From Sharpea azabuensis DSM 18934 (GTDB lineage: Bacteria > Bacillota_I > Bacilli_A > Erysipelotrichales > Coprobacillaceae), in the NCBI RefSeq assembly GCF_000702165.1, contig NZ_JNKU01000001.1, positions 1 to 64,000 on the forward strand: a DNA stretch of 64,000 bases, in the 5' to 3' direction. Below the pieces are notes generated by a model, which ran no database searches, was not told the origin of the DNA, and saw nothing but the letters and a program-made list of their open reading frames with translations. Position numbers and translations under genes: made by a program. Below are positions 32,893-42,102 of this stretch, one piece after another. Within the stretch, counting starts at the first letter, position 1, and each line of letters starts with the position of its first letter.

Positions 32893-35130
32893 ATGGATAT
32901 ATTTGATCGTTATGCACCCTTTATTCAGGATTATATTTATAGTCATGACTGGCATTCTTTGCGTGCCGTACAAAATGCAGCTGGTGATGCCATCTTTCAT
33001 ACCGATAAGAATGTTCTGCTTTGTGCATCCACAGCTTCGGGAAAGACTGAAGCAGCCTTCTTTCCTATTCTCACGCTTCTAGAAGAAGATCCTCCTGCTT
33101 CTGTTGGGGTTCTCTATATTGCCCCACTCAAGGCATTGATTAATGATCAGTATGAAAGACTGACGGAAATATGTGAAGAGAGCGATATCACAGTGACAAG
33201 ATGGCATGGTGATGCCCCAGCTACAGCGAAAAGAAAACTGTTAAAAAAACCAAGAGGTATCTTGCAGATTACCCCTGAATCATTAGAAGCTTTGATGCTA
33301 AGAAAACATATGGAGATTCCTTCGCTATTTCATGATTTACGTTTTATTGTCATTGATGAATTGCATGCCTTTTTAAGACAGGATCGTGGGGGACAGACTT
33401 TCTGTTTAATTGAACGTCTCTGTCAAGAAGCAGGCTGTGATCCTCGTCGTATTGGTTTATCAGCAACGATAGGTGATACAAAAATGGCTGCGGATTTCTT
33501 AAATGTGGGGAGTCTAAGGGGAAGTATTATTCCCAAATTTGATGGTGGCAAAGAGGTATGGCGTCTATCGATGGAACACTTCTATAACCAGGCGCCCCAG
33601 GCTGGTGAAGGTGAAGCTGAAGAGGAAGTACATGCACTTGAAGCACCAAGTGATAAGGCTCCATTTGCCTCTGATCCAGGAATGGGTTATATCTTTGAAC
33701 ATACCAGAGGAAAGAAGTGCTTGATATTTACGAATAGTCGTGAGGAGTGCGAAAGTGTCTGTCAGAACTTGCGGCAGTACTGTGAAGCCAATCATGAACC
33801 TGACCGTTTCCTGATTCATCATGGCAATCTTTCCTCAAGCTATCGTGAAAGTGCTGAAGAGGAAATGAAGGATGAAAATTCCTTTATGTCCATCTGTGCA
33901 ACGGCAACCCTTGAATTAGGGATTGATATTGGTAAGCTTGAACGTGCGTTTCAAATTGATGCACCCTTTACTGTTTCTAGCTTCCTGCAAAGAATGGGCA
34001 GAACAGGGAGAAGAGGGGCACCAAGTGAAATGTGGTTTGTGATGCGTGAAGACCATCCTGAAGCAAGAGCTCTTTTGCCTGAAAGCATCCCTTGGTATCT
34101 TATTCAAGGTATTGCCCTTATTCAGCTCTATATCGAAGAGCGCTTTGTCGAACCACCTATCAGAAATAAAATCTCTTATTCCCTGCTTTATCATCAGACA
34201 ATGAGCACATTAGCTTCGCTAGGCGAAATGAGTGCTGGTGAACTTGCTTCGAGAGTGCTGACATTATCCATCTTCCATAATGTGTCTCAGGATGACTATC
34301 GGATACTCTTAAGACATTTACTTTCCATTGATCATATTAACCGTACAGAGAATGGCGGACTGATTGTAGGAATTGCAGGCGAGCGTGTTGTCAATAATCA
34401 TAAATTCTTTGCCGTCTTCGTAGAAAATCTTGAATATACTGTTCATGCCGGAAGTGAAGTCTTAGGCACAATCGTCAAACCACCACCAATTGGTGATAAG
34501 ATTGCGATTGCGGGAAGAGTGTGGGTAGTTGAAGAAGTGGACCATCATCGGCATGAAGTCTATTGCAATCTTGTCAAAGGCAATATTCCTGCTTATTTTG
34601 GTGATGTTCCTGGTGATATTCATACGCGTATCTTGGAGAAAATGTATGCTATATTAAGTGAAGATAAAACATATCCCTATCTTATGAATCAAGCCATCTA
34701 TCGCTTAAAAGAAGCACGACATACTTTTGACAATGCGGATATTGTTCATCATCCCCTTGTCAATATCGGTGGCAAGATGTGGGTGTTGTTCCCGTGGCTA
34801 GGCAGCTACGCTTTTCTTGCGATGGAACGTTTCTTGAAAATCAAGTGTCGCACGAGATTACATCTCAAAGGACTCAATAGTTTACGTCCCTACTACATCA
34901 TGTTTACAATGGATGCGGATGAAGAAACATTCTTTACTATTCTTGAAGAAGAAGCCCAAAAAGACTTTGATCCACTTGATTTATTATATGAAAAAGAAGT
35001 CCCTGTCTTTGAAAAATATGATCAATATCTTCCTGATGAACTTGTCCGCAAAGGTTTTGCCTACGGTGTTCTTGATATTGAGGGCATGAAAAAACGTATT
35101 CATAACTGGGCAAACCATCAGTCACTCTAA
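32893..35130 (+). CDS. Lhr/BrxHI-like SF2 DEAH-type helicase
   Basis: Length is 745 residues. Motif I TASGKTEAAF, motif Ia APLKALINDQ, motif II DELHAFL, motif III SATIGD, and motif VI QRMGRTGRRG. The two RecA domains (1-400) are followed by an Lhr-like C-terminal region (LGTIVKPPPIGDKIAIAGRVW). ATG 32893 follows TAGGAG. Eight bases separate it from the BrxD-like gene. Probably a 3'-5' DNA helicase working with the ATPase and TerB protein. Confidence 0.88.
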   Translation: MDIFDRYAPFIQDYIYSHDWHSLRAVQNAAGDAIFHTDKNVLLCASTASGKTEAAFFPILTLLEEDPPASVGVLYIAPLKALINDQYERLTEICEESDITVTRWHGDAPATAKRKLLKKPRGILQITPESLEALMLRKHMEIPSLFHDLRFIVIDELHAFLRQDRGGQTFCLIERLCQEAGCDPRRIGLSATIGDTKMAADFLNVGSLRGSIIPKFDGGKEVWRLSMEHFYNQAPQAGEGEAEEEVHALEAPSDKAPFASDPGMGYIFEHTRGKKCLIFTNSREECESVCQNLRQYCEANHEPDRFLIHHGNLSSSYRESAEEEMKDENSFMSICATATLELGIDIGKLERAFQIDAPFTVSSFLQRMGRTGRRGAPSEMWFVMREDHPEARALLPESIPWYLIQGIALIQLYIEERFVEPPIRNKISYSLLYHQTMSTLASLGEMSAGELASRVLTLSIFHNVSQDDYRILLRHLLSIDHINRTENGGLIVGIAGERVVNNHKFFAVFVENLEYTVHAGSEVLGTIVKPPPIGDKIAIAGRVWVVEEVDHHRHEVYCNLVKGNIPAYFGDVPGDIHTRILEKMYAILSEDKTYPYLMNQAIYRLKEARHTFDNADIVHHPLVNIGGKMWVLFPWLGSYAFLAMERFLKIKCRTRLHLKGLNSLRPYYIMFTMDADEETFFTILEEEAQKDFDPLDLLYEKEVPVFEKYDQYLPDELVRKGFAYGVLDIEGMKKRIHNWANHQSL

Positions 35131-35262
35131 CTTTTCCTATTTATGCCTTCTTGATCTGTCGACAGTTTTATGACAAATATAACATTTTTGTTTTCATTGC
35201 AATGACTTTTTGGTATTATGCTTGAGATATATTTGTCGAAATAAGGAGGAATGAACTTTTAT

Positions 35263-36171
35263 ATGTGGCTATTTTTTGCCTTAACCACTACATTTATGTG
35301 GGGCTTAGCCGAACTGTTCTACAAGAAAGGTGCACGACCTGAAGAAAAATATGCACATTTAAAGATATCTGTAACAGTTGGGGTTGTTATGGGTGCCCAC
35401 GCTATTTTTACATTATTGACAAAGAATATTCACTATGATCCGATGAATCTTATTTACTATTTTCCGGTATCATTCTGTTATATTCTTTCCATGACATTAT
35501 CATATTTTGGAATGCGTTTTATTGAAGAATCAATATCTGATCCAATTGAAAATACATCAGGGGGTATTGTCTTTCTTCTTTGTATTCTTCTTCTTGCAGA
35601 GAAAGTGTCATGGATTTCTGTTCTTGCCGTGATTGCCGAAATGATCGGGGTGATTGGCGTTGGCTTCTTAGATAACCATGGTGCAACGGACCGTAAGAAG
35701 AAGATTGGCAAGAAGATGGCTATTATTGCCTTTGCGATGCCATTCTGTTATGCCATCTTGGATGCCACTGGGACATTCATGGATGATATTGTCTTAGAGA
35801 TGTCTACAACAACATTAACGCATGTCAATGAAAATACGATTGAGCTTGTGGCTAATACATCTTATGAATTGACTTTCCTGATTGTCGCTGTGATTTTAAT
35901 GATCTTTATGTGGCATAAGGGCGTTAAGTATAACTTACCCAAACAAGGAGATAAGATTCTTGCGGCAGTCTGTGAAACAGCTGGACAGTTTACTTATGTT
36001 TTCGCGATGAGTGGCAATGGTGCCATTGCCGCACCGATTATGGATTCGGTTGTTGTTGTGTCATTGTTGCTTTCAAGAGTTGTGTTGAAAGAACGCTTGA
36101 CAAAACGACAGTATTTCTTTATTTTCTTAATTGTTGCAGGGATTATTACGCTTGCAATAACTGAAGCATAG
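35263..36171 (+). CDS. DMT/EamA-family transporter
   Basis: About 302 residues with ten predicted helices in two EamA halves; it begins MWLFFALTTTFMWGLAELFYKKG. Substrate is unknown. AAGGAGG is one base from ATG 35251 and 13 from ATG 35263, so 35263 is preferred but not certain. A possible promoter TTTTCA-N17-TATTAT lies about 40 bases upstream. Confidence 0.8.
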   Translation: MWLFFALTTTFMWGLAELFYKKGARPEEKYAHLKISVTVGVVMGAHAIFTLLTKNIHYDPMNLIYYFPVSFCYILSMTLSYFGMRFIEESISDPIENTSGGIVFLLCILLLAEKVSWISVLAVIAEMIGVIGVGFLDNHGATDRKKKIGKKMAIIAFAMPFCYAILDATGTFMDDIVLEMSTTTLTHVNENTIELVANTSYELTFLIVAVILMIFMWHKGVKYNLPKQGDKILAAVCETAGQFTYVFAMSGNGAIAAPIMDSVVVVSLLLSRVVLKERLTKRQYFFIFLIVAGIITLAITEA

Positions 36172-36252
36172 TATATTTCTAATTGAGACTTATTAAGAAA
36201 AAGTGTACAATACAAATGAATTAAAATAATTATAGATTTAGGAGTGAAAAAT

Positions 36253-36810
36253 ATGGCTATTTTAGCAGGTGACTTTAGAACAGGTCTTACATTAACTATC
36301 GATGGAGATCCTTGGCAGGTTCTTGAATTTATGCACGTTAAACCAGGTAAGGGTGCAGCAATTCTTAAAACAAAAATGAAAAACTTAAAGACTGGAGCAA
36401 CACAGGAAAGAAACTTTAATGCTTCAACTAAGTTTGAACCCGCAAATATTGTTAAGAAACAGGCAACATTCTCATATGAAGCTGATAAGATTTATTATTT
36501 CATGGATACTGAAACATATGATATGTATGAATTAAATGAAGATTTAATTGGTTTCCAGAAATATTTCATCGTTGATGGTATGGAAGTCAACCTTTTATTC
36601 TTTGAAAATGATCTATTAAATGTACAGATTCCTGAAAAGGTTGAACTTGTGATTGCAGAAACAGCACCAGCAATCAAAGGCGCACCATCTAACCAGACAA
36701 AGGATGCTGTCACAAATACAGGACTTAAGATCTTAGTTCCTCAGTTTATTGCTGAAGGAGAACATGTTGTTGTTTATACAGCAGATGGTAAATATGCAGG
36801 AAGAGCTTAA
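36253..36810 (+). CDS. efp: elongation factor P
   Basis: Translation factor of 185 residues that relieves ribosome stalling at polyproline. The tRNA-mimicking KOW domain carries the loop lysine in KPGKGAAILKTKMKN; two OB-like domains follow. ATG 36253 is behind TAGGAGTG; an ATG at 36244 is within the ribosome site. Confidence 0.96.
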   Translation: MAILAGDFRTGLTLTIDGDPWQVLEFMHVKPGKGAAILKTKMKNLKTGATQERNFNASTKFEPANIVKKQATFSYEADKIYYFMDTETYDMYELNEDLIGFQKYFIVDGMEVNLLFFENDLLNVQIPEKVELVIAETAPAIKGAPSNQTKDAVTNTGLKILVPQFIAEGEHVVVYTADGKYAGRA

Positions 36811-36825
36811 TAAGCTCTTTTTTCT
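36801..36825 (+). terminator. terminator overlapping the efp stop
   Basis: Arms AAGAGCTT / AAGCTCTT around an AAT loop, then a T run. It ends four bases before the next gene's ATG. Confidence 0.8.
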
Positions 36826-36828
36826 CTT

Positions 36829-37575
36829 ATGGCAAAAGTTGTATTAGTAACAGGTGGTGCGACGGGTATTGGTGAAGCCATTGTCAGAGAGCTAGCTCAA
36901 GCCGGCTATGATATCGCTATTGCCTATCATACTTCTCACAAAGAAGCACAATGCCTTCTTGAAGACATTACTTCAGCCTATTTTATTCATGCAAGAATTT
37001 ATCAGGTCGATGTCTCTTGTGAAGATCAAGTTAAGCACATGATGCAGGCAATTGATGAAGAAATGGGTGGTGTTGATATCCTGATCAATAATGCGGCAAT
37101 AGATTTACCTAACCTCTTTGAGTTAAAGACAGCTGAAGAATTTAGGAAGATTCTTGATGTCAATGTCGTTGGAGCCTATAATTGTGCCTCAGCACTCTAT
37201 CGTCATTTTGTCGATCAGAAATGGGGACGGATTATCAACATAGCTTCTACGAATGGCATCAACACATATTATCCAATGTGCTTTGATTATGATGCAAGTA
37301 AAGCAGCGCTTATCTCGTTGACACATAATCTAGCTTTGCAGTATGCACCCTATGTCCATGTCAATGCTATCGCTCCAGGATTCATTGGGACAAAGCATGA
37401 ACTTGAAGGCTATGATGAAGCATTCTTGAAAGAAGAATGCGACAAGATTCTTGTCAAGCGTTATGGTGAGCCTGAGGAAGTTGCGCATTTAGTGAAGTTC
37501 TTGATTAGTGATGAAGCCAATTATATTAATAATGCTGTTATTCGTATAGATGGAGGACAGATTGGTTCTGTTTAG
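36829..37575 (+). CDS. short-chain dehydrogenase/reductase (FabG-like)
   Basis: Length is 248 residues. Cofactor loop VTGGATGIGEA, NNAA at about 87, Ser in NIASTNGI, YDASK catalytic pair, and IRIDGGQIGSV at the end. Substrate is unknown. It begins directly after the efp terminator with little room for a promoter or ribosome site, so its expression may depend on read-through. Confidence 0.88.
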   Translation: MAKVVLVTGGATGIGEAIVRELAQAGYDIAIAYHTSHKEAQCLLEDITSAYFIHARIYQVDVSCEDQVKHMMQAIDEEMGGVDILINNAAIDLPNLFELKTAEEFRKILDVNVVGAYNCASALYRHFVDQKWGRIINIASTNGINTYYPMCFDYDASKAALISLTHNLALQYAPYVHVNAIAPGFIGTKHELEGYDEAFLKEECDKILVKRYGEPEEVAHLVKFLISDEANYINNAVIRIDGGQIGSV

Positions 37576-37581
37576 CTATTA

Positions 37582-37616
37582 TAAAAAGCCTAGAAGATCA
37601 TTTCTAGGCTTTTTTA
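37582..37616. terminator. bidirectional terminator
   Basis: AAAAAGCCTAGAA and TTCTAGGCTTTTTT form a stem with A and T tracts on either side, serving the SDR gene from the left and the gamma-lyase-like gene from the right. Confidence 0.88.
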
Positions 37617-38857
37617 ACTTTAGATAAGGCTAACAGGATGGAAAGACGGCCATATTCAAAGGAAAGACCACCTTGCATATAGAGTGTATAGGGCGCAATG
37701 GCAGGTGCATCAGCAGAGAGTTCAATTGTTGAACCTTGTGTAAAGCTACCTGCTGCCATGATTTCATCAAATGGATATCCAGCCATTGGTACAGCCATGA
37801 CTCTGACAAAGGAATCAATAGGTGAAGCAGACTGAATGCCCTGGGCAAAGTTTGTGAGGTTTTCAAGCGTCCCAAGTTCGACAGTCTGAATGATATCTGT
37901 TCGTTCTTCATCATATCTTGGACTGACATTCTTGAAGCCTAGCTTTTCTAACATATAGCTTGCAAAGACCTGTGTCTTTAAGGCGTTCTTTACGGCATTT
38001 GGGGCCATGAAAATCCCTTTAAAGAATTCATTGTTTTTATTGAAATTGGCACCTTGGGATTTACCAATACCAGGGGCTGTTAAGCGTTCAGCGACCATCT
38101 TGATGAGATTTTCATCACCAGCAACATAACCACCAGTCTGGGCAATGCCACCACCTAAGTTCTTCATCAAGCTGCCAACACAAATATTAGCACCAACTTC
38201 ACATGGTTCCTTTTCTTCTACAAGTTCACCATAGCAGTTATCTACCATAATAATAACATCTTTATTCACTTCACGAATTTTACGAATAACCAATGCAATA
38301 CGACTTATTGTCAATGACTTACGATGGGAGTAGCCTTTGGAACGCTGAATTTCTACAAGCTTAACATCATTTCTCTTTAATCTTTCAACAATCTTGGCTT
38401 CATCAAATTCATTGTTGATTAAGTCAATCTGTTCATATTTGACGCCATGTGCTTTAAGGGATTGTGATGATGAACCAAATAAACCAATCATTTCCTGCAA
38501 TGAATCATAGGGATCACCAGTTAATGAAATCATTGTATCACCATATTTTAATAAAGCAGAAAGGGTTAAATAGATGGCATTTGTCCCACTCATAATCTGT
38601 GGTCTGACTAATGCATCCTGTGCACCAAGTACTCTCGCAAAGATATTTTCAATTTTATCACGGCCTGGATCAAAGTCCCCGTAACCGTTCACATCGGCAA
38701 AATCAGAATAGGAAACACTGTTCGCAATAAAGGCAGAAAGGACTTTGTTGGAAGCTTTAAAGCTTTGTGCTTCGATCTTCTTATATTCGTCTTGTAATGC
38801 TTCATCTGCCTCTTTGGCTAGAAGAAGCAACTCATGATCAATTTCATCTAAAACCAT
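37604..38857 (-). CDS. methionine gamma-lyase family (aluminium-resistance-like) PLP enzyme
   Basis: Fold-type I PLP protein of 417 residues. Landmarks are VRPQIMSGTNAIYLTLSALL, MVDNCYGELVE with the PLP-contacting Asp, and GSLMKNLGGGIA with the Schiff-base Lys. Annotated widely as 'aluminium resistance' or cystathionine beta-lyase-like; the true reaction is uncertain. The open frame extends to 38932, but that part includes a TATAAT -10 element (minus strand, 38889-38894), so ATG 38857 is used. Confidence 0.85.
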   Translation of the reverse strand: MVLDEIDHELLLLAKEADEALQDEYKKIEAQSFKASNKVLSAFIANSVSYSDFADVNGYGDFDPGRDKIENIFARVLGAQDALVRPQIMSGTNAIYLTLSALLKYGDTMISLTGDPYDSLQEMIGLFGSSSQSLKAHGVKYEQIDLINNEFDEAKIVERLKRNDVKLVEIQRSKGYSHRKSLTISRIALVIRKIREVNKDVIIMVDNCYGELVEEKEPCEVGANICVGSLMKNLGGGIAQTGGYVAGDENLIKMVAERLTAPGIGKSQGANFNKNNEFFKGIFMAPNAVKNALKTQVFASYMLEKLGFKNVSPRYDEERTDIIQTVELGTLENLTNFAQGIQSASPIDSFVRVMAVPMAGYPFDEIMAAGSFTQGSTIELSADAPAIAPYTLYMQGGLSFEYGRLSILLALSKVKKA

Positions 38858-38937
38858 TTTTATACCTACAACTTTCTTAACATTCGACATTATACACTTA
38901 ATCAGAAATAAAGGGTACTGAATTATCGACAATTGTA

Positions 38938-39648
38938 TTAATAATCAAGCTTGTTGAAAGCAACATTATAGAAAGCAGGATAGTTTTTAGCGAGATATTC
39001 GCTATTGCCAATCCAGTTAATAAGCATTAAACGTAAAACCTTCGCAAAGTCAACATTGAGATGGGCAATGTCTGTTTTAGAAAGCGCATCCCAGTCACCA
39101 CGAAGTCGGAATTCATCAATCAAATGAAAAACACCCCAAAGCATTTCAGTAAAGTATTCATGTTCAAGTATTAATGGGTTGGAACTGATGACAAGTAAGT
39201 TTGCCTGGTTAGAGAGAATGAGATTACGGGCTTTTTCATAGCCTTCTTTATTGAGCTTGACTTTGATTTTATGATGTTCTAGTTTCTGGATGATTTCATC
39301 AGCTGTCATGTTGTCAATATTGCCGCCATTTCTTGCCACAAGATGTAAAAAATCATCCTCTTGGGTCATGGAAAGTGTATAATGGGCAAGGATAGCACCT
39401 ATTTCTGTAAAGAATGTACTTGTCAGCATACGTGTTTTTTCTTTGCGTTCATTCTTTTCACGCCAGTTGAGCACTTCCCCAACCATCAGCGTGGCAAAGG
39501 CAATTGTAATAGGCATAAAGGCTAAATCTTGCAGAATATAGAAGAATGTTGTTCTAGGATCATCGAAGATAAGAATCTGGATGGAATAAATAATAATTGA
39601 TAGTATAAGCAGAATAATTGTTGTTCTGCGCATTGTTTTTAGATTCAT
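38938..39648 (-). CDS. conserved two-helix membrane protein
   Basis: Length is 236 residues. Two N-terminal helices (IILLILSIIIYSIQILIF and LAFMPITIAFATLMVGEVL) are followed by a basic linker and a helical cytoplasmic domain of about 170 residues. I recognise the layout from Firmicute hypothetical proteins but no function. It is divergent from the CDF transporter gene. Confidence 0.6.
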   Translation of the reverse strand: MNLKTMRRTTIILLILSIIIYSIQILIFDDPRTTFFYILQDLAFMPITIAFATLMVGEVLNWREKNERKEKTRMLTSTFFTEIGAILAHYTLSMTQEDDFLHLVARNGGNIDNMTADEIIQKLEHHKIKVKLNKEGYEKARNLILSNQANLLVISSNPLILEHEYFTEMLWGVFHLIDEFRLRGDWDALSKTDIAHLNVDFAKVLRLMLINWIGNSEYLAKNYPAFYNVAFNKLDY

Positions 39649-39725
39649 AAAAACCTCACTTTCTCAAGTATTGTAATGGAAAGTGATAGAATCGACAATA
39701 AAAAGAATGCAGTTAGGAGTTAAAT

Positions 39726-40838
39726 ATGGATGAAAATAAGAGAAGAAATGAAGTTGTCAAAGCAGGAACACATGCAGCTATTGTCAATGTCTTGCTTGCT
39801 TTATTAGAAGCACTGGAAGGTTTATTTGTAGGCTCTTTTGCGGTTATGCTTGATGGCTTGTCACATATCACTGAAGCAGCTGGTTCAGTCATTACCGTTT
39901 TAGGGACAAAGTATGCCGGCAAGCAGGCAGATCATAAGCATCCGTTTGGTTATGGTCGCATCGAATATATGAGTGGCTTAATTGTTGCTGGCTTGGTGAC
40001 TTATGCAGGCATTACAGCCTTGGTTGAATCAGTTGATAAGATCTTACATCCCGCTGAACCAGCAATGCATTTCTATACCTTACTAGTCGTAGTGATTTCC
40101 TTAGTTGCCCGTATTTTTGTAGGAAGACATGATATTCATACCGGACATCTTTATCAGTCAAGTGCCTTAGTTCATGCCGGCAGGGAGGAACTGACCCATT
40201 CGTTGATTTCCCTTGGTACACTTATTTCAGGTGCTGTTTATTTGCTTTTTCATATTCAGCTTGCAGGTATCGTTGGCTTAGTGATTTCGATTATCATTAT
40301 TTATAGTGGCTTGATGATGCTAAGGGATTCAGTCTCACGTCTTCTAGGGGAACATCTTGATAAAGCATTGATTGGTGAGATTAAGGATATCATCAATAGT
40401 CATGAGGCTGTCAAGGGAACATATGATGTTGTCATTAATAACTATGGACCAGTTGCCCATACAGGATCAGTCCATATTGCCGTCTTAGATACAATGAAGG
40501 CTGAAGATATTGATGTATTAACACGCTGGATTGTACGTGAAGTTAAACAAAAGACCCATGTCTTTTTAACCGGTGTGTCCATTTATTCAATCAATACATG
40601 TGACAAAGAAGTCATTGACTTAAGAAATGATGTTCAGTCTATTATTGACAAAGAACCCCATGTTCATGATATGCATGGCTTCTATTATGATAAAGAAAAG
40701 CATTCGATTCGTTTTGATGCCGTCATTGATTTTGAAAACAACAATCCCCAGGAAACAAGAAATACCATCAAGAATAAAATCCTTGCCATGCATCCTCAAT
40801 TACTTGTCTATATCACAATCGATCCTGATTTAGCTTAA
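39726..40838 (+). CDS. cation diffusion facilitator transporter
   Basis: Length is 370 residues: six-helix transport domain, then a cytoplasmic domain from about 215 (SHEAVKGTYDVVINNYGP). Typical features are MLDGLSHITEAAGS in helix 2 and KHPFGYGRIEYMSG. At the paired metal sites, acidic positions that are usually Asp read Glu (HITE in helix 2, REEL in helix 5), so metal preference may differ from Zn-type members. The metal is unknown. Confidence 0.85.
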   Translation: MDENKRRNEVVKAGTHAAIVNVLLALLEALEGLFVGSFAVMLDGLSHITEAAGSVITVLGTKYAGKQADHKHPFGYGRIEYMSGLIVAGLVTYAGITALVESVDKILHPAEPAMHFYTLLVVVISLVARIFVGRHDIHTGHLYQSSALVHAGREELTHSLISLGTLISGAVYLLFHIQLAGIVGLVISIIIIYSGLMMLRDSVSRLLGEHLDKALIGEIKDIINSHEAVKGTYDVVINNYGPVAHTGSVHIAVLDTMKAEDIDVLTRWIVREVKQKTHVFLTGVSIYSINTCDKEVIDLRNDVQSIIDKEPHVHDMHGFYYDKEKHSIRFDAVIDFENNNPQETRNTIKNKILAMHPQLLVYITIDPDLA

Positions 40839-40894
40839 TCATCTTTTATTTATGCTTTTAGTGATGCATAATAGTAGTAGTAGGAGGATTTCTT

Positions 40895-41815
40895 ATGAAA
40901 TATTATCAATTATCGAATACACACTATCGTGTTTCAGCCATCGGCATGGGCTGTATGCGTATTGCCAATAAGAGCGCACAGGAAGTCGAAGAACTGATTG
41001 ATACAGCCCTTGATTGTGGCATTAATTTCTTTGATCATGCCGATATCTATGGTGGTGGCAAGAGTGAAGAAGTCTTTGGAGAAGTGCTCGCTAAGCGCCC
41101 TGAATTAAGAGAGAAAATGATTATCCAGAGTAAGTGTGGGATAGTGCCTGGAAAACGTTATGATTTCTCTAAGGACTATATTATAAATGCTGTCAATGGC
41201 ACGCTCGACAGACTGCATACCGATCATCTTGATCTGCTCTTATTACATCGCCCTGATGCTCTTTGTGATTATGAGGAAGTAGCTGATGCCTTCAATACCT
41301 TAAACAAAGAAGGAAAGGTATGCCAGTTTGGAGTTTCCAATCATACTGCTGGTCAGGTAAGACTTCTACAGATGTATGCCAACCAGTCCATTGTTGCCAA
41401 CCAATTACAATTCTCGATTGTTCACTCAGGAATGGTAGATAGTGGCTTGCATATGAATATGACAGAAGATTTTGCAGTAGATAAAGATGGTGGTGTACTT
41501 GATTTTTGTCGCTTCAATGAAATTATGATTCAGGCCTGGAGCCCTTTGCAGGCAAGCTGGAGCGAGGGCACATTTATTGATAATCCTCATTATCCACAAT
41601 TAAATGAAGAACTCGCAAAACTCAGTGAAAAATATCATGTGACAAAAGCTGCTATAGCTGTCGCTTGGATCTTAAGACATCCTGCCCATATGCAAGTGAT
41701 TTCTGGTACGACTTCACCAATTCATTTAAGAGAAATGTGTGAAGCTACAAATATTCAGCTGACAAGACAGGAATGGTATAATCTCTATCTAGCAAGTGGG
41801 AAGACATTACCATAA
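40895..41815 (+). CDS. aldo/keto reductase
   Basis: NADPH-dependent oxidoreductase of 306 residues. Catalytic Asp and Tyr in FDHADIYGGGKSEE, Lys in IQSKCGI, His in LLLHRPD; close to the YdhF subgroup. AGGAGG precedes ATG 40895. Confidence 0.9.
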   Translation: MKYYQLSNTHYRVSAIGMGCMRIANKSAQEVEELIDTALDCGINFFDHADIYGGGKSEEVFGEVLAKRPELREKMIIQSKCGIVPGKRYDFSKDYIINAVNGTLDRLHTDHLDLLLLHRPDALCDYEEVADAFNTLNKEGKVCQFGVSNHTAGQVRLLQMYANQSIVANQLQFSIVHSGMVDSGLHMNMTEDFAVDKDGGVLDFCRFNEIMIQAWSPLQASWSEGTFIDNPHYPQLNEELAKLSEKYHVTKAAIAVAWILRHPAHMQVISGTTSPIHLREMCEATNIQLTRQEWYNLYLASGKTLP

Positions 41816-42102
41816 TAAAACTTACTGCAAAAGAGAACAGTACATTAAGCTTCTTCTAGGTAACTACTTATAAGTTTTGGTAGTTACTTTTTATTTACAT
41901 TTGTTCAAGACAATAACGAACATGAATGGTATTACTTTTCTCAATAAGAAATATCATAAAAAGCAATAATAAACTACGTAATGCACTATCGAGAAATGTA
42001 TTTCAAGACATTATGTTTTAAGTGAAGCTTATTCTTTTACGCTTTTTCTTTCATTGTGATAGGAAAGGTGTTAAAGTAGGGGGAAATATAAGGAGAGAGA
42101 TT
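41816..42102. other. intergenic region upstream of the deaminase-like gene
   Basis: Holds a terminator for the aldo/keto reductase (41860-41893) and about 200 bases of AT-rich DNA with no gene or clear promoter; the ribosome site AAGGAGAG ends it. Confidence 0.5.
41860..41893 (+). terminator. terminator after the aldo/keto reductase gene
   Basis: Arms GTAACTAC / GTAGTTAC (41860-41867, 41880-41887) with a 12-base loop and T tract. Confidence 0.8.

Noticed and set aside
35150-39700. Recurring TGTCGA/TCGACA near 35156, 35233, 38925 and 39690 as a shared regulator site
   Set aside because: The copies have no common extended palindrome or fixed distance to promoters; chance is enough.
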